Assembly: GCA_004352715.1 (NCBI GenBank) | Contig: SCFE01000065.1 | Location: 681,854 to 745,853 of the forward strand | Reading direction: 5' to 3' | From: Hofstenia miamia | Taxonomy: Eukaryota > Xenacoelomorpha > Acoela | Length of the DNA stretch: 64,000 nt | Part shown: in pieces, positions 1 through 13,018 of the stretch | Layout: every line of letters starts with the position of its first letter | Position numbering within the stretch: position 1 is the first letter of the stretch | Notes under the pieces: model-generated | Told to the model about the DNA's origin: nothing | Seen by the model: only the letters and a program-made list of their open reading frames with translations | Databases searched by the model: none | Program-made: the position numbers and the translations under genes

Positions 1-3000
1 ATGAATTGACCATCTTATGTATATTTTTACTTTCTACCGCTGATAGCCAACACCTCTAAGATGTGGCCGCAGGCAGTATTTTTAAAAAAGCAATGAACTT
101 TTTTAATATTCATTGCCTAATTTTAGCATTACCTAGTCCTATATTAGCTCTTTGTCCCCCTTTTTTCGTTTTTCTTCCCTTACTATAAACTATCCTCAAT
201 TATATCTGTCTTTGTTAATTACACAATTTGGATTTTATATTAAAATTCTAATATTGCATGGCAATCTCGTCACCATATGTGTGATATTGTAGAGAATTAA
301 TAAATCATCATGGCAATATAGTTTTTACATTTCTGACAGGTTATTTAATAACATCGTTGTAGTGTGGGGTGGTTCCAAATCCATGCTCTGTTTCTTTGAA
401 GTCTGATTGGCTTTACTTAACATAACAAATTTTTACGTTCATTCTGTGTAACAGCAAAACGTGTTTGATTAGTGTTAGTACTTACAGAATCATCACGTTG
501 GCAAAATACATGTACCAAACACCAGTTGTCTAATATATCTAAACTTTTTCAAAGCCCTTTTGATATTTTTAATACCTAAATACGTCTGTTTGTAAAATAT
601 GCAAAAAAATTAGTGGTTCGAATTCGGCGATATGTTTTTGTAGGCAGAATTTTGAAAATTTGGTGAAAATTTATTTACTACGCTTGGTTTTTCTGGTAAA
701 TGTGACATCATACGGGTTGGGTTACAAAAATTTATAATTGCCTTGAGCTCTGTGTAGAATTCCGCATTTCTACAATTGTGCAAAAAACATTTATTCGTTG
801 GGCTTTATTTTAGTAATTTTAGAATTGCTTTCTCGTACAATAATCGGATGTATTTCGTATGTTGGAAGCGATATGGCATAGTGTTGATATATAATGCATA
901 ATGTTTAGAATTTATTTCAATTGCTGTATCATTACTTAGATTTCGAATTAAATATGTATGTTACTTTTAAAAGAATTTGCGTTTTAATAGATTCTCAGCT
1001 TTGAAATGATTGTTAATAGCACAAACGCAAATCCCGTTTAGCTATTGTTTCCCAAATCTATGATTATTTTAACAATTGGAACATAATTTTTAAGTAGGAA
1101 TCTATATCGATTAAAGATGCAAATGGGTCATAATTACAGGTATCCACCGTCAACTTCAAGAAATAAATGTTTCTTTCCGAAAACTACAATCTTGGTAAAA
1201 ATATTGTAGTTCAAATCAGGCACTGTTTTAGGGCGAACGGTCGACCCCACACTTTTCAAAAACTATCTAAACACTGTAGGAAATTGCGATTTTTTATGAG
1301 AATATTGTGAAAAATGTTAATTTTTAGTGGTTTTTCATAAGATAGAAACCATTCTCTCAAGAATTTTCTGCTCTCCCACAAATTAAAGGCGTCTTAAAAA
1401 ACGAGCTTTCATGTCTTTAAATATTTACCGCTAAGTTTTTGGAAAACTTCACTTTTTGCAAGATTTCATTAGATTTTGGCGTTTTTTAACTACTACTACT
1501 ACTAAGTGAAATACTGTGATATTCAATGATTAAATCAGGGTCATAGTTCGATCAATTAATGAAAATGGTTAAGTTTTAAAAACAAAAATACAAATAAAAA
1601 TCATGAAATAAACTGTTCATCATAATGTTCAGAAATGAATCTTAACCGGGATTTTGGCCGCATTAAAAATCATTGGCTGTGGCCATGTCCGCAGAACACT
1701 ATGCCAGGAATGTCATCTTAGGAGTTTATATTTTATCAAAGTTGGATTTTTGGAGTATTCAATATTATTAAATATGCAAAAATTTTTCACAATCAAATAT
1801 GAAGTCTTTCGAGTGTTACAAACATTCCGTCAATTGCTGTCAGAGGCATTCAATATTTGCAGTTAAGTGTCCTTTTTGACATATTAGTATACTCAAGAAA
1901 AAGAATGAATTTTAAATTTTTTGCACACGTCATCTATCACTGAAGCTGTCACACAATAATTTTTGCTTTTTTAAATTTTTTTTTATCAAAACTAATATTT
2001 TATTGAAAAGTTTTAATTGTTTGGAATCAAACAACAGTATACTTTCCAAATTTTGTATTTCATCCCAAATATTATGGATTAATTTTTTTGTAATATTCTA
2101 CAGTAATTCATAACAAATGTTATACGTTTTTGATGTACATTATTTCTTTGTTTTCCAGAAAAATAATACATTCTGATCTTTATTACAAAGTGTTGTTGAC
2201 ACTACGCCATTTGAAGAAAGTAAATTCTTATCTCTGCTAGTTCATTGTCTAGACACTTATTTTTGCTTTGTATTTTCCCAGTTCCATTAAATAATTCCAT
2301 AAAAAACTGCATTTGAATGGGGGCATTGAAGCACCTGCGTTTGCATTCTCTGTTTGCACACCTACCGGACTGCCAAATATTCCCCAGAAAATATACTTAA
2401 ATTGATTCGATTTGTCAACAGAGCGCAGATTATGAAGAATTAAATGCTTCACACCACCCGGCAAATGATCACGTGCACAGAAGAAGTAATAGACCATCCT
2501 ACCAATCACGTGTACTCACTAGATGATTGCAGCGCATTTTAAGAAATCGATAAACACTTTTAAAAAATTAATTTTAACAGCATCCCTTTCCAGGAAGAGT
2601 GCTTCTATTAATGTAGATTATTTTCATTTTACTCTAACGCGAGTGTTTGAATTGCTAAAGATTTTAGTGTTTACTCCAAATATAAAATTTGAGTTTAAAT
2701 GCTCCCGCAAAACATGAGAAAGTTTTCAGGGAAGAATGGCTGACCAATTACTTTTGAATGTGTTTAATTTTTGAAGGTTTACCGATATTTTTACAAATTG
2801 CCAATGGTTTGAATATGGCCTTATCCAATTTTGTATAGTAATGGCAAAAGTTGTATAGGGGCGAGGCCTGATATTTTCCAATGAGCTTTGGCGAGGGCCT
2901 GCTCGACTCTGAATTTTTTTAAAATCGCGTAACAAAAGTAAGTCAGGTATGCACCCAGTCGCTCCGAAATATTATTCCCAAAAAACCCTACATTTTTCAA

Positions 3001-4618
3001 TTATTTCTTGGCACATATCGGGGCTAGCCAGGGCGAAGGCGTAAACGCGCCCCATTTGGGAATGGAATGGGGTGGGGATGAGAATGTTAATAGCCTTTAA
3101 TTCCTACACTAATTAGGATTCAAAGTTCGTCCTGAACGATTTTTAATTCTATCTTAAATACGCGTGAATTATTTGAAAACGGCAATATTGTCAGTCGGTG
3201 CTTCCGCTGTTCACAGATTTATAGAATGCATTAAGTAAGAAGCACCCTATCACCAAAATTAAATTTTGAAATGCATCTATGAAGCTGCACTAGGGCGATA
3301 CATACATCTACTGCACCCCTTCAAGAAGTCAATTAATGATTGTCAATAAAACGAATGACGTGAAACTAGGATCACATATTGGTTTACAAACGCCCTTTTT
3401 AACTACATGATTCGTTTAGTTATATTTACTTTCAAATCAGTCATCAGATTGATCAAACAAAAATTTGAGAAGCAATTAGCAATTTGGCTGAAGTTTTATA
3501 AATATATTAACTTGCCACTATCATAAGATTAGTCATGCAAAATACAAATAAACTGTAAATTATAGAAATATTGAAAAACGGGGTTTGTTTAGGTGGAACA
3601 TACATATCTACCACCAAACCCTCCTTGGATTAATACAATGTTTACATGCAGTATGTTCGTGTTTGTATTTAGTTATGTTCATTGAATTCAATATTGCCAC
3701 TCGACCATCAGAAATGAAAGTCCAGTCCCATCCGGCCCTCAAACATTGCGGCCCTGTCGGTTCGAGATTATCCAATCGTATAGTATTTCATTTTTAGGGT
3801 TTTAAGATTTTTTAATACGAAATGATTTTAATGCTATAAGAGTCATCCGGCGCTCTGGCTGCGTTTTTTCTGAGTCAGGCGTTATGTATTGCTGATCTGG
3901 AAATTCACTATACAGAGTACTGAATGTATGTAGACGTATATAGGCCTATGCGTATAGAGAGTCTCATATTTAATCGGTCCGAAGTGGTCCTCCCAAAAAT
4001 TTGTATTGGTTTGGTCTAACTTATATCAATATGGTCTTGTCCAGCCCCGATTAATCTGGGTGACTTCCAGTTTTGTAGGCGATACGATTAGAGAATACGA
4101 ATGGGAACGGTTTGCATTTTTCTGTGGGATGGGATCGGAAGAAACTATGTCCACTTTCATTGAATCATTAACATCTCCGCTTAGTCGATTGTCATTATAC
4201 AGGGATTTGGAATGTTCAATGTGGAAAGTACACTAAAGGTGTGTTGTATTACTTCTGAGATCTCAAATTCACACAATACAACAATTTTCGAATGCACTCA
4301 TTTATAATTTCTTTCACAAACTAAAAATAAAACACTTTGTTTGTTTTCATCTTCTCTCGTAGAATAATGACACATTTCCACCACTCGAAATTCAAATCAA
4401 ATGTATATTGCGAGTAAAATCAACTGTCAATTAAGTTGAAAACTGTGCTAATGCTTGTTTAATTACAATGCCTAATAAGCATATAACGCATTCATCCACA
4501 AATACACATTATGCATGTAAGCTGTGTACTAAAGCCACGAGAAATCAGAAAAGTTGGTCGCTTCTCACTTTAAAAAAACCTAGGTTTCATAATTTAGTAA
4601 TGGTCACCTTTGATCAAA
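1..4618. other. gene-free AT-rich stretch
   Basis: I see no exon here with both splice signals and a recognisable product. The open frames are under 80 codons and look random. A copy of the interspersed repeat annotated at 1,279-1,489 is present, followed by a short run of ACT triplets near 1,490. A GC-richer patch near 3,010-3,080 looks like part of a dispersed repeat but its ends are not visible. Confidence 0.5.
1279..1489 (+). repeat. interspersed repeat, family R1, diverged copy
   Basis: Shares an ordered series of blocks with the copies at 56,732, 57,839 and 58,391: a GAAATTGCG block, a TTTTTCATA(C/A)GATAGAA block, a CTCCCA(T/C) block, then a run ending in TTTTTGCAA. This copy is the most diverged. 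No terminal inverted repeats or coding content were seen, so the class is unknown. Confidence 0.5.
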
Positions 4619-4620
4619 TA

Positions 4621-4942
4621 CACCTTTTTTATAAGAAAAATTTTATAACAAAAATGAGGCTAAAAATGCCAAAAAATAAGAACAATTTAAGAACAGTAGT
4701 GAGGCTGAAAGTATTTAAAAAGTTGTTTTTTTGTTTTGATTTTTTCAATGATTACTAACAAAATATACTTATTTACAGCTCCAAAGGTTTAAAAATACTA
4801 ACATCCTCTAAATAGTAAAATAAATAGCCAAAACTTGTTTTTTACCTTAGAAAAAATAAGAACAATTTAAGGCTCAAAGTGCCAAAAAAATAAGAACAGC
4901 TGAGCCTCAGCAAAAAATTTACTGGTTCTTATAAAAAAAGTG
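4621..4942. mobile_element. Tc1/mariner-type MITE
   Basis: A 322 bp element with terminal inverted repeats of about 17 bp (CACCTTTTTTATAAGAA on the left; the reverse complement of the right end is CACTTTTTTTATAAGAA), flanked on both sides by TA (4,619-4,620 and 4,943-4,944), the target-site duplication typical of this superfamily. Inside, an AAAAATAAGAACA motif recurs several times next to GAGGCT and its complement, as subterminal repeats. There is no transposase frame, so it is non-autonomous. Confidence 0.7.
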
Positions 4943-4944
4943 TA

Positions 4945-7900
4945 ATGTTCATTGAAAAAGACTAGTCGCTATTGGGATGAAGCGTGGGCGCATTATTATA
5001 TTTTACTAGCACGTTCATTACTGTTTTTTTTAATTTTGATAAATCCTTTTATTGTATTCAACCGTCCCATTTCTAGTTTTATCTGATTAGTTGACTTATT
5101 TTCAGTAATATTTTATTGAAAAAGTTTATCATTTAACAATATATTATTGTGTAGCAATTATACAATCAACCTCGCATGAACAACGTCACTTGGGACCATT
5201 GGTATATACAGGATTTTTTTTGATGGGGTGCCGAAATTTGTGATGTGCATTTAAGATAGGCTTCGTGCGAGTACTCGAAGTTCGAATTTAACATGTAGAT
5301 TTATATAGGGTCATTCAAATTGTAGCATCGTTTTATATAGCTTAGCATACACGATAAAAATTTGTCTAATTAAAATTGCAGCCTTGTCTTGAACGCCCGA
5401 GTTTGAGTTGCAAATTGACTCGAATTTGTGTCAAACATAAAAAAGTCAACTCATATGGGCTTCATTTAAGTATACCTGAAAAGATCTGAAAAAATTGTAA
5501 TTCAAATCATTCAAATATTAGTTCCCTAGAAGCCGTGATTTATCTATATTATAATATAGATAGCTATTTGGCGATGTGAGAATTTTTGTAAGTTGGCTTT
5601 TTGACCTTATTTTTATTGGATTTTTTTACATACGTCGTTTTTTGCTAGGGGTACAAAATTGCAGTCTCTAATTATTTTCCTTAATAATTATCCAATCCAA
5701 TCGCTTCGAAATTTAGTAGGTAGCTTCTCTTGATATAGATCATTAAATACACATAGTGATATTGCATATTTTAGTATATTTTTTATGCAAAACGAAGTCA
5801 GCAAAATATGATGTTCTTATAAGATCACAAAGGTAAAATGAATCAATGCAATTTTGTCCTAAATTTTACCTGTGTTTTGCAAATTCTACTCCAAAATACC
5901 TTTATTCCTTCTGTTCTTTTCAAATTGTAACAAAAAAGTGCATCATAAAATAAAACATGTCCGTACAAAAATGTTAGTGCTACGCTACTCTGACAAAATA
6001 TCCAAAAATGTTTGGGCAATGATATTAACACACTTTTTCAGGAAATGAATAAAACTAAATTTCATGCAGTTAAAATTTGCCATAAACCTTCAGCTAATTG
6101 CAATTTTCATGTTTTGGGATGTGTGGTTGGGGGTGTAATCCCCCCTTCCCCCCCCCCATAAACATGTGAAGAGAGTCCGAGCACACTCTAAATATCACCA
6201 ACATTTAGCAAAGATGTTGGATTTGGTGATTAGACTAATGCCTCTTTCAATTGTTGCTTTAACGGCTTAGAAATGTATATTAACTTAAGTGATATTTGTA
6301 TGTAACATGAATAGTTTTGGGTGATGTTAAAATGAAATTTTCTCTACTTGTGAATGGAGCCAATTTCTAAGCTCTTTCTCATTGAGCGTCAAAATTTTAA
6401 CGAATGTTCTGCCCCGCTGAATTCTTTTTAAGTGCTCTGCTTCTATTTTAAGTTAATTGCCTCCCTCTTCAGCAAATATTAAATTTGCGTTTTTTTCAAA
6501 ATGCATCTTCACAAGTTTTTTTAAATGTTTTCTTCAATTGAAAGGAAAGTATAGGTTTAGTTCTATCATCGAATTTTAAAGCAAAACACAATCTGTGAAG
6601 TTAAGATCCCATGATTAATAAGTTTTAAAAATTTTGTTTTCGCATTTTGAACTAAATTCGCTAGGTGCTTAGAAACAAGGTTGAATTGTTTAACCTTATT
6701 CAACATTGGCTGTTTTGGACTCGTCATAACTGGTAGAAAATATCGCATCCCTCATTTATCCCTTAATAGGATTATGATATGAAAACCAAACTTTGCACAA
6801 GTATTCTTCATATCAAACCTATCAATTGGGAATATTCAGAAATGTTTGGTCATCATTATTTTTGACGACGTCATAAAATCTAAAAATTTGGAAATTTTTT
6901 GAAATTAATTCAACATTGGTTTCAACAGTTGCAAATGATGGAATTCATTCTTAACTTATCAAATGAAATTTTCTTTTTTATTTACTTTTTTCACATTAAC
7001 AATAACAATAAGTTTTTGCAAAATGTCGAAAATTATACCCAGTGTTGTAGAACAATGTCATTCATAAAATGAATAGAAATTTAAAAAATCCATTGTTAGG
7101 GTGTTGTGTTCCAAATGAACGATAGGAAACCATAAAAAATTAAAAAATTCCTGGGCAGTTTAAGTTCAATGTTAGCATAACATTCTATTAGTCTTCAATA
7201 GCTTTATTTTTGTTTATGTAATGCCAATACATTTGCTGTACATGCTAAAAAATCTGCAAAAAATACATATGTACAACATTTACAAACATATATACATACA
7301 CATATTTACAAAATTGAACAGCACATACTAAAATAAAGATATATACAATAAACAAGCTAAGAAATTAAAATAACAATGACATATAGACAAATTAAAATAA
7401 TTAAAATAACTTAAATTTGCTGCTACAATTTGCTCCGAATAATTGTTGAACGTGAAATGGAAGAATGATTTTAACTAATGAGCAGATTATAGGAATGTTT
7501 TAAATATTTAAGAATATAATACAATATATAAATAATGATTACTTATTTTAGATTAAGCTTTGTAATCCTGATCGCATGTGATATTTTGACCAAAGTAAAA
7601 ATAATAACACGGTTGCTAAATTGGTGTAACAATTTCTGCAGGGTTGCTCTGAAAAACACTGTATTCATTACGAGTTTTTCTTAAAGTTTTTTTGTTAAAT
7701 TCATAATGCGCATACTTTGTTGTTTATTTAAGTCAACAATGGTATGCTTCGAAGACAAATAGAAAAATATGTATACAAAAGTTTCGTTCGAATTTAAGTC
7801 TCTAGTAATATTAATTTAACTATAAACCGCTCATTATATCCATAAAGATACCATTGGAAATCCTTGAACATTAATACATCTATGGGTAAGTGTACTCCCC

Positions 7901-8984
7901 TGTTATGGTGACCACTTGTAATAAGGAATATGTGTCTAAGGTGCATGACAATATTAATCTTGTTTAAATGCCGATTTTGCAAGTTCCCTAGTTGTCAGAT
8001 ATCCATAAATGTTTATTTTTTACTAAACCCATCAGAAATTGTGAAAAGTTTTTAGGTTTTTAGGGTTAAGGTAATTCATTGGCAAAAATATAGGAACTTT
8101 CTAGAAACTATAAACATATACACTACTCTTGTTTATTATATATATATATATATATATAGACATTATTACAAAAGCATTTGAATCAAGTGGAAATTGTAAT
8201 CAATTGAATCTGTCTAGTTTTTTATGTGGAGGCCTGCTCGTTGTTGTTTAAGTTTTTTAGTTACTTAATAGCTTTTCACTTATCGAGCACAGTGATGGCA
8301 ATTCTTTGATCAATATTTAGATGATGTCTTGGTGTGATTCTTTCTTACTGTGTTTCAAAATGGTTTGTTTTATAGGTAGCATACGAGAACACAACATAAA
8401 CACATGTACACGTTAAGCTATCCCAATATACAATAAAGAGAGTGTGGATAGTACGTTCAACTAGATTCATGGGATATTTTACCCACCAATTTTATTGATA
8501 TAAGTTATTTTTTAAACGTAAATTCACCTACGGAAAATTATACTAAATAAATTATATTGAAAATTCGTCATGTTTAGTAAACTTTCTAAAATATATTTCT
8601 TCACACTATATTTTAATTTTGAAGAACGTATAGTAGCATTGTTTAAGGTAAACCATGCTGATTTGATTAGCTCATGAGTTTGTAATTAATGCTTGTAGTA
8701 TATAATCATGTTAGATTGTATTGTCAACATTTTCGCAATTATCTTACAAAATGCTTCTTTAATACTGTTATTACATCTATTTAATTCGTAAAAATGTTTC
8801 CGTACCATCCGTCAAAATTATAGTAAAAGTTTATAATGATACATTTTTGTATTTCAACATGAACTATTTATATGAACGAAAGAGAGACATGAAAAACTTT
8901 TTCGTTTTTCAGAACTTCGCATAAAATTTCTTGCTAAAATTAATAAGCAAAAAACTGTTGACAATAACTACAATATATTCTGAT
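4945..8984. other. gene-free AT-rich stretch
   Basis: No supportable exon. The short minus-strand frame at 7,794-7,982 shares a faint block (AATCCTTG, then CATCTATG(G/A)GTAA) with the duplicated segment near 23,710 and 25,300, so it is probably an old repeat. A short (TA)n microsatellite lies at 8,137-8,158. Confidence 0.5.
8137..8158. repeat. (TA)n microsatellite
   Basis: About 11 perfect TA units. It is uninterrupted and not next to a gap, unlike most other AT tracts in the window. Confidence 0.9.
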
Positions 8985-9327
8985 CAGACTTGGCAACGAG
9001 CCGAGTTTCTAACGAGCCGAGCTTGAGCACAGTATTTCATATACAACGAGCCCAAAACGAGCCTATTTTAGGCAAAGCAAGTTTATAGTTCTGCTTGGAA
9101 ATTTGATTATGGAGATTTTTCTTATTTTTGCAGTCAGTATACCTTTCCTATAATCTTATTTATGAAATGTTTATTAAATAATAGAAAGAGCTATGTAAAA
9201 AATATTTTTAAAAAAATACCGAGCTAAAACCGAGCCTCATTCAAAGATTTTATGTACCGAGCCGAGCCTAACTTACACAAAATTTAAACGAGCTGAGCTT
9301 GGAAATGTCGGCTCGTTGACAAGTCTG
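8985..9327 (+). mobile_element. hAT-type MITE, family H1 (full-length copy)
   Basis: A 343 bp element starting CAGACTTGGCAACGAGCC and ending GGCTCGTTGACAAGTCTG, inverted repeats with one mismatch over 18 bp. It is flanked by 8 bp direct repeats (ATTCTGAT at 8,977-8,984 and ATTATGAT at 9,328-9,335, 7 of 8 identical). An 8 bp duplication with CAG termini is characteristic of hAT transposons. The interior carries many CGAGCC/GGCTCG units and no open frame, so it is non-autonomous. Other copies lie at 43,240, 52,635 and, split, at 10,854 plus 24,145. Confidence 0.85.
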
Positions 9328-9335
9328 ATTATGAT

Positions 9336-10853
9336 ACTGAATGCTATTACTGGATGGCATAATGGGATGTTTATAACAATGAAGCCAGAAATAACAGAGC
9401 TTATATATGAACAATATCGATTATATGTGCTTGACTTGAACTTAAAACATATATTACAGTTGTGGTGTCCAGCATTTACAAGTTCTCCTCAACTTGCATA
9501 AGATTTAATTAAAAATGTTAAGTCAAATTGGAACTTATGTTTGTCAGATTTAATTGAAGTGGATCAATTTGAGGAATTTCCAAAATTTGAATCACAGCTT
9601 TTGCTGAAGGTGGTTAAGGGATGAAGCTAGGATCAGAATTACAAAAACACTACCAGACGTAAGTAATGCCAGCTGGAAGTTCCAACCTATTTACTTTTTA
9701 TTTTCTGAACTAACTGCGAGGAATATTGCAGGAATCTTAAAAAAAACTAGCAAGTTTGTTGCAAATTGCTGGGCTTCCTTCTTGTTTGCTGCTCAAAGAC
9801 TCATTGTGTTTGGCCTATCACAGCATTCTCTAGATCTTGGAGGAGCCATTCTTTTTTCGATGTGATGATACACCATTTTGCAATGATAGACCAGAACGCG
9901 TATTTAGTCTTCCAACTCATAAAATTCCACGTTTTCGTTTTGTTATCTGATTTAGTTTGCAACAGCAAAAATAAACTCTCATAAAGCTGCTTAGTGTAAT
10001 ATTTTGCAATAGCAATTTATATTTTTAGATGTACGTTAATTTGCGTTCATACAGTGATTAGTGTAATATAAATGTCCGTATGTTTTTCGAATGCTAATGT
10101 TGTTACACAGTTATTTTTGACATTCTCCCATAAACATTTTTTAATAAAACTTCAAATATAGCCCAGAGTATCTTAATACTGCTGATGCCTGGTTGTTCTG
10201 CTACCCAATAAAGCGTCCTTCAAAAGTCCCTTGTGATAGCTTTGAAACCTAAAACGTGTTAATTGGGAAGTGATATTTCATGTTAATACCATGAACTTTT
10301 GCGTGCTTTTAACATTCTGTAGGTTTTATTAAATTTCATTCGCAATAGTTATTTCTGCTCAACTTTTTCATCAAGTGTCATTTCCAATTTCGATTCACTA
10401 GACTGCTTTTTAATAGAGTTAATTAGTTTCTAAGCAGACATTTTCCATTGTATATAAATTTCTCTTCACCTTACTTTTTCAATTATCTAATTAAAATTTC
10501 AATTCATTCTAAATGGTCGGTATTTGTAGAAACGGGTCAGGTTAATTATGCATTTTCTCTCATTTATTTTATCAATTTGACACATCTTTACATAAATTAC
10601 TAATTTTTCATTTCCAGAAATAGTGCAACGTGTGAAAATGTCAAGTATAGTAGGTGTCAAATTACTTGGGAGAGTGCAGGATTTGCTTATTTTGCTGGTT
10701 TACAGGAAATGTTTAACCTGTATTTAAGACTTTGTGGTTTTGATCATCTTAAATGAGAAGAGTTCTATTTGTGCAGTTGTGTCCATTAAAAATTGTCTGG
10801 AACAAAATTGTAGTTTTTGGTCTATTTGTTCTGAATTTTGACTGGTTTCGATC
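9336..10853. other. gene-free stretch
   Basis: A plus-strand frame runs from inside the H1 element to 9,501 and another covers 9,766-9,984. Neither shows a domain or good splice boundaries. I see no gene here. Confidence 0.4.
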
Positions 10854-10912
10854 CAGACTTGTCAACGAGTCGTAATTTCTAAGCTCGGCTCGTTTAAATT
10901 TTGAGTAAGTTC
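10854..10912 (-). mobile_element. hAT family H1, one half of a split copy
   Basis: 59 bp matching the reverse complement of the right end of H1 (CAGACTTGTCAACGAG at the outer edge, then the AAGCTCGGCTCGTTTAAATT block). It is preceded by the 8 bp TTTCGATC at 10,846-10,853 and is cut by the 1,000-N gap. The remaining left half, followed by the same TTTCGATC, is at 24,145-24,271. The two halves are one insertion separated by misplaced contigs. Confidence 0.8.
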
Positions 10913-11912
10913 NNNNNNNNNNNNNNNNNNNNNNNNNNNNNNNNNNNNNNNNNNNNNNNNNNNNNNNNNNNNNNNNNNNNNNNNNNNNNNNNNNNNNNNN
11001 NNNNNNNNNNNNNNNNNNNNNNNNNNNNNNNNNNNNNNNNNNNNNNNNNNNNNNNNNNNNNNNNNNNNNNNNNNNNNNNNNNNNNNNNNNNNNNNNNNNN
11101 NNNNNNNNNNNNNNNNNNNNNNNNNNNNNNNNNNNNNNNNNNNNNNNNNNNNNNNNNNNNNNNNNNNNNNNNNNNNNNNNNNNNNNNNNNNNNNNNNNNN
11201 NNNNNNNNNNNNNNNNNNNNNNNNNNNNNNNNNNNNNNNNNNNNNNNNNNNNNNNNNNNNNNNNNNNNNNNNNNNNNNNNNNNNNNNNNNNNNNNNNNNN
11301 NNNNNNNNNNNNNNNNNNNNNNNNNNNNNNNNNNNNNNNNNNNNNNNNNNNNNNNNNNNNNNNNNNNNNNNNNNNNNNNNNNNNNNNNNNNNNNNNNNNN
11401 NNNNNNNNNNNNNNNNNNNNNNNNNNNNNNNNNNNNNNNNNNNNNNNNNNNNNNNNNNNNNNNNNNNNNNNNNNNNNNNNNNNNNNNNNNNNNNNNNNNN
11501 NNNNNNNNNNNNNNNNNNNNNNNNNNNNNNNNNNNNNNNNNNNNNNNNNNNNNNNNNNNNNNNNNNNNNNNNNNNNNNNNNNNNNNNNNNNNNNNNNNNN
11601 NNNNNNNNNNNNNNNNNNNNNNNNNNNNNNNNNNNNNNNNNNNNNNNNNNNNNNNNNNNNNNNNNNNNNNNNNNNNNNNNNNNNNNNNNNNNNNNNNNNN
11701 NNNNNNNNNNNNNNNNNNNNNNNNNNNNNNNNNNNNNNNNNNNNNNNNNNNNNNNNNNNNNNNNNNNNNNNNNNNNNNNNNNNNNNNNNNNNNNNNNNNN
11801 NNNNNNNNNNNNNNNNNNNNNNNNNNNNNNNNNNNNNNNNNNNNNNNNNNNNNNNNNNNNNNNNNNNNNNNNNNNNNNNNNNNNNNNNNNNNNNNNNNNN
11901 NNNNNNNNNNNN
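10913..11912. other. assembly gap, 1,000 N
   Basis: Exactly 1,000 N, a conventional filler for a gap of unknown size. Open frames running through it are artefacts. Confidence 0.99.
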
Positions 11913-12495
11913 CATTATTATAACTTCAGCTGTGCATAGTTTAATGAAGACATTTAAAACTTACATGGCTTATTAAAAATAAAAATGGAAGGAAAATTTC
12001 CAAAAAAATAAAGTTGGAAGAATGGGATCAATGCCATAATCCCGACAAGAACTCGCTCTTATTGCCGTTGCTAAAAATTCTCTAGAGAATTCAGAACAAA
12101 AGTTCGATACAAAAGGAATTCATTCTGCAGTGGGGTGAAAGAGGCGAGACCGGATTATCTTTGATCATCAAAGAAATTCTTAGAAAGACTAGCAAAAGTC
12201 TAGAAAACAGAAAATGTCAATTTAAAATGAATTTTAACGAATATCTGGATTGAAAAATAGATAAATAAGTTGTCTGGAATTAAGCTCTTTGATTACAAAA
12301 TAACAACCGGTAAGCGGCAGTTGCGGTTTTAAACTATTAATTAAACAAAAAGAACACGTGTTTTTAATTCATTCTGCAACATGCTTAATAGCTTTATGTT
12401 CGGACAAATTAACATCACACATTTCCCTCCATTTTAAAACTAATTCACGTCGAATCTACAGCGTACATGTATTTGTGCTTTGAAAACATTTCTAA

Positions 12496-12623
12496 GGCTA
12501 GGGTTAGACTAGGTGATTTGTCACAATTTGGTAGAATCGCACATCTAACCACACGAGATAATTAGTGATGTGCCGTGATTTTGTAACTGTTCTTGCAACC
12601 AATCGTATAGTCTAACCGTAGCC
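12496..12623. mobile_element. PIF/Harbinger-type MITE (left-arm copy)
   Basis: A 128 bp element with imperfect terminal inverted repeats (GGCTAGGGTTAGACTA on the left; the reverse complement of the right end is GGCTACGGTTAGACTA) and a 3 bp TAA on each side (12,493-12,495 and 12,624-12,626). A 3 bp TAA/TTA duplication with GG termini fits PIF/Harbinger. It lies in the receptor's first intron. The following 60 bp has degenerate GGGTTAG motifs. Confidence 0.65.
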
Positions 12624-12813
12624 TAAACAGTTTTCGATTGAGAAATAAGCTCTATAATTCTGTGGTTAAGGGTTAGACCTAGATATAGGGTTAAAAAGTG
12701 GAGTCTGTTTTGATTTTTTGGGTTAGGGTTAGATTGATTTATGGTGAAACACTAAAAATGGTCAAATATCCAAAATACTTTTAACTTGTTTTAAACTTGA
12801 TTGACATTTTTAG

Positions 12814-13018
12814 GGCTTCTTCCCACTTGCTTCTCTCATCATAATGACGGTGATAGCTTTTAACAGATTCATTGCCGTTGTCTACCCTACGAAGTATTCT
12901 TCATTTTTCACGAAATTCTTAGTGAACATTTTGATTCTAGCTGCAATGGTATTTGGAATAATTCAAGGGTCAACAATGGCATGCGTTTGTAACCTAGTAA
13001 ACGACCCCAAATATCCAG
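12814..13018 (+). CDS. GPCR exon 2, duplicate copy (TM3-TM4)
   Basis: 205 nt between a TTTTTAG acceptor and a CCAG/GTATTA donor. It encodes 68 residues from the middle of TM3 through TM4 into extracellular loop 2, including the NRF motif and two loop cysteines. From its ATG onward the translation is identical to that of the intact minus-strand gene (35,790-35,994). No exon 1 can be read upstream because of the gap at 10,913-11,912. Most likely this is a second assembly copy of the same exon rather than a second gene. Confidence 0.75.

Noticed and set aside
615-640. GGTTCGAATTC-like tRNA B box
   Set aside because: No A box, acceptor stem or anticodon arm at suitable spacing. The same holds for similar words near 49,495 and 61,590.
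9316-9501. 61-codon frame after the H1 element
   Set aside because: It starts inside the transposon end, has no domain, and has no supporting splice sites.
10749-11923. Long open frames of 340-390 codons on both strands
   Set aside because: They are made almost entirely of N. The same applies to the frames spanning the gaps at 17,557, 20,458, 22,411, 50,368 and 62,576.
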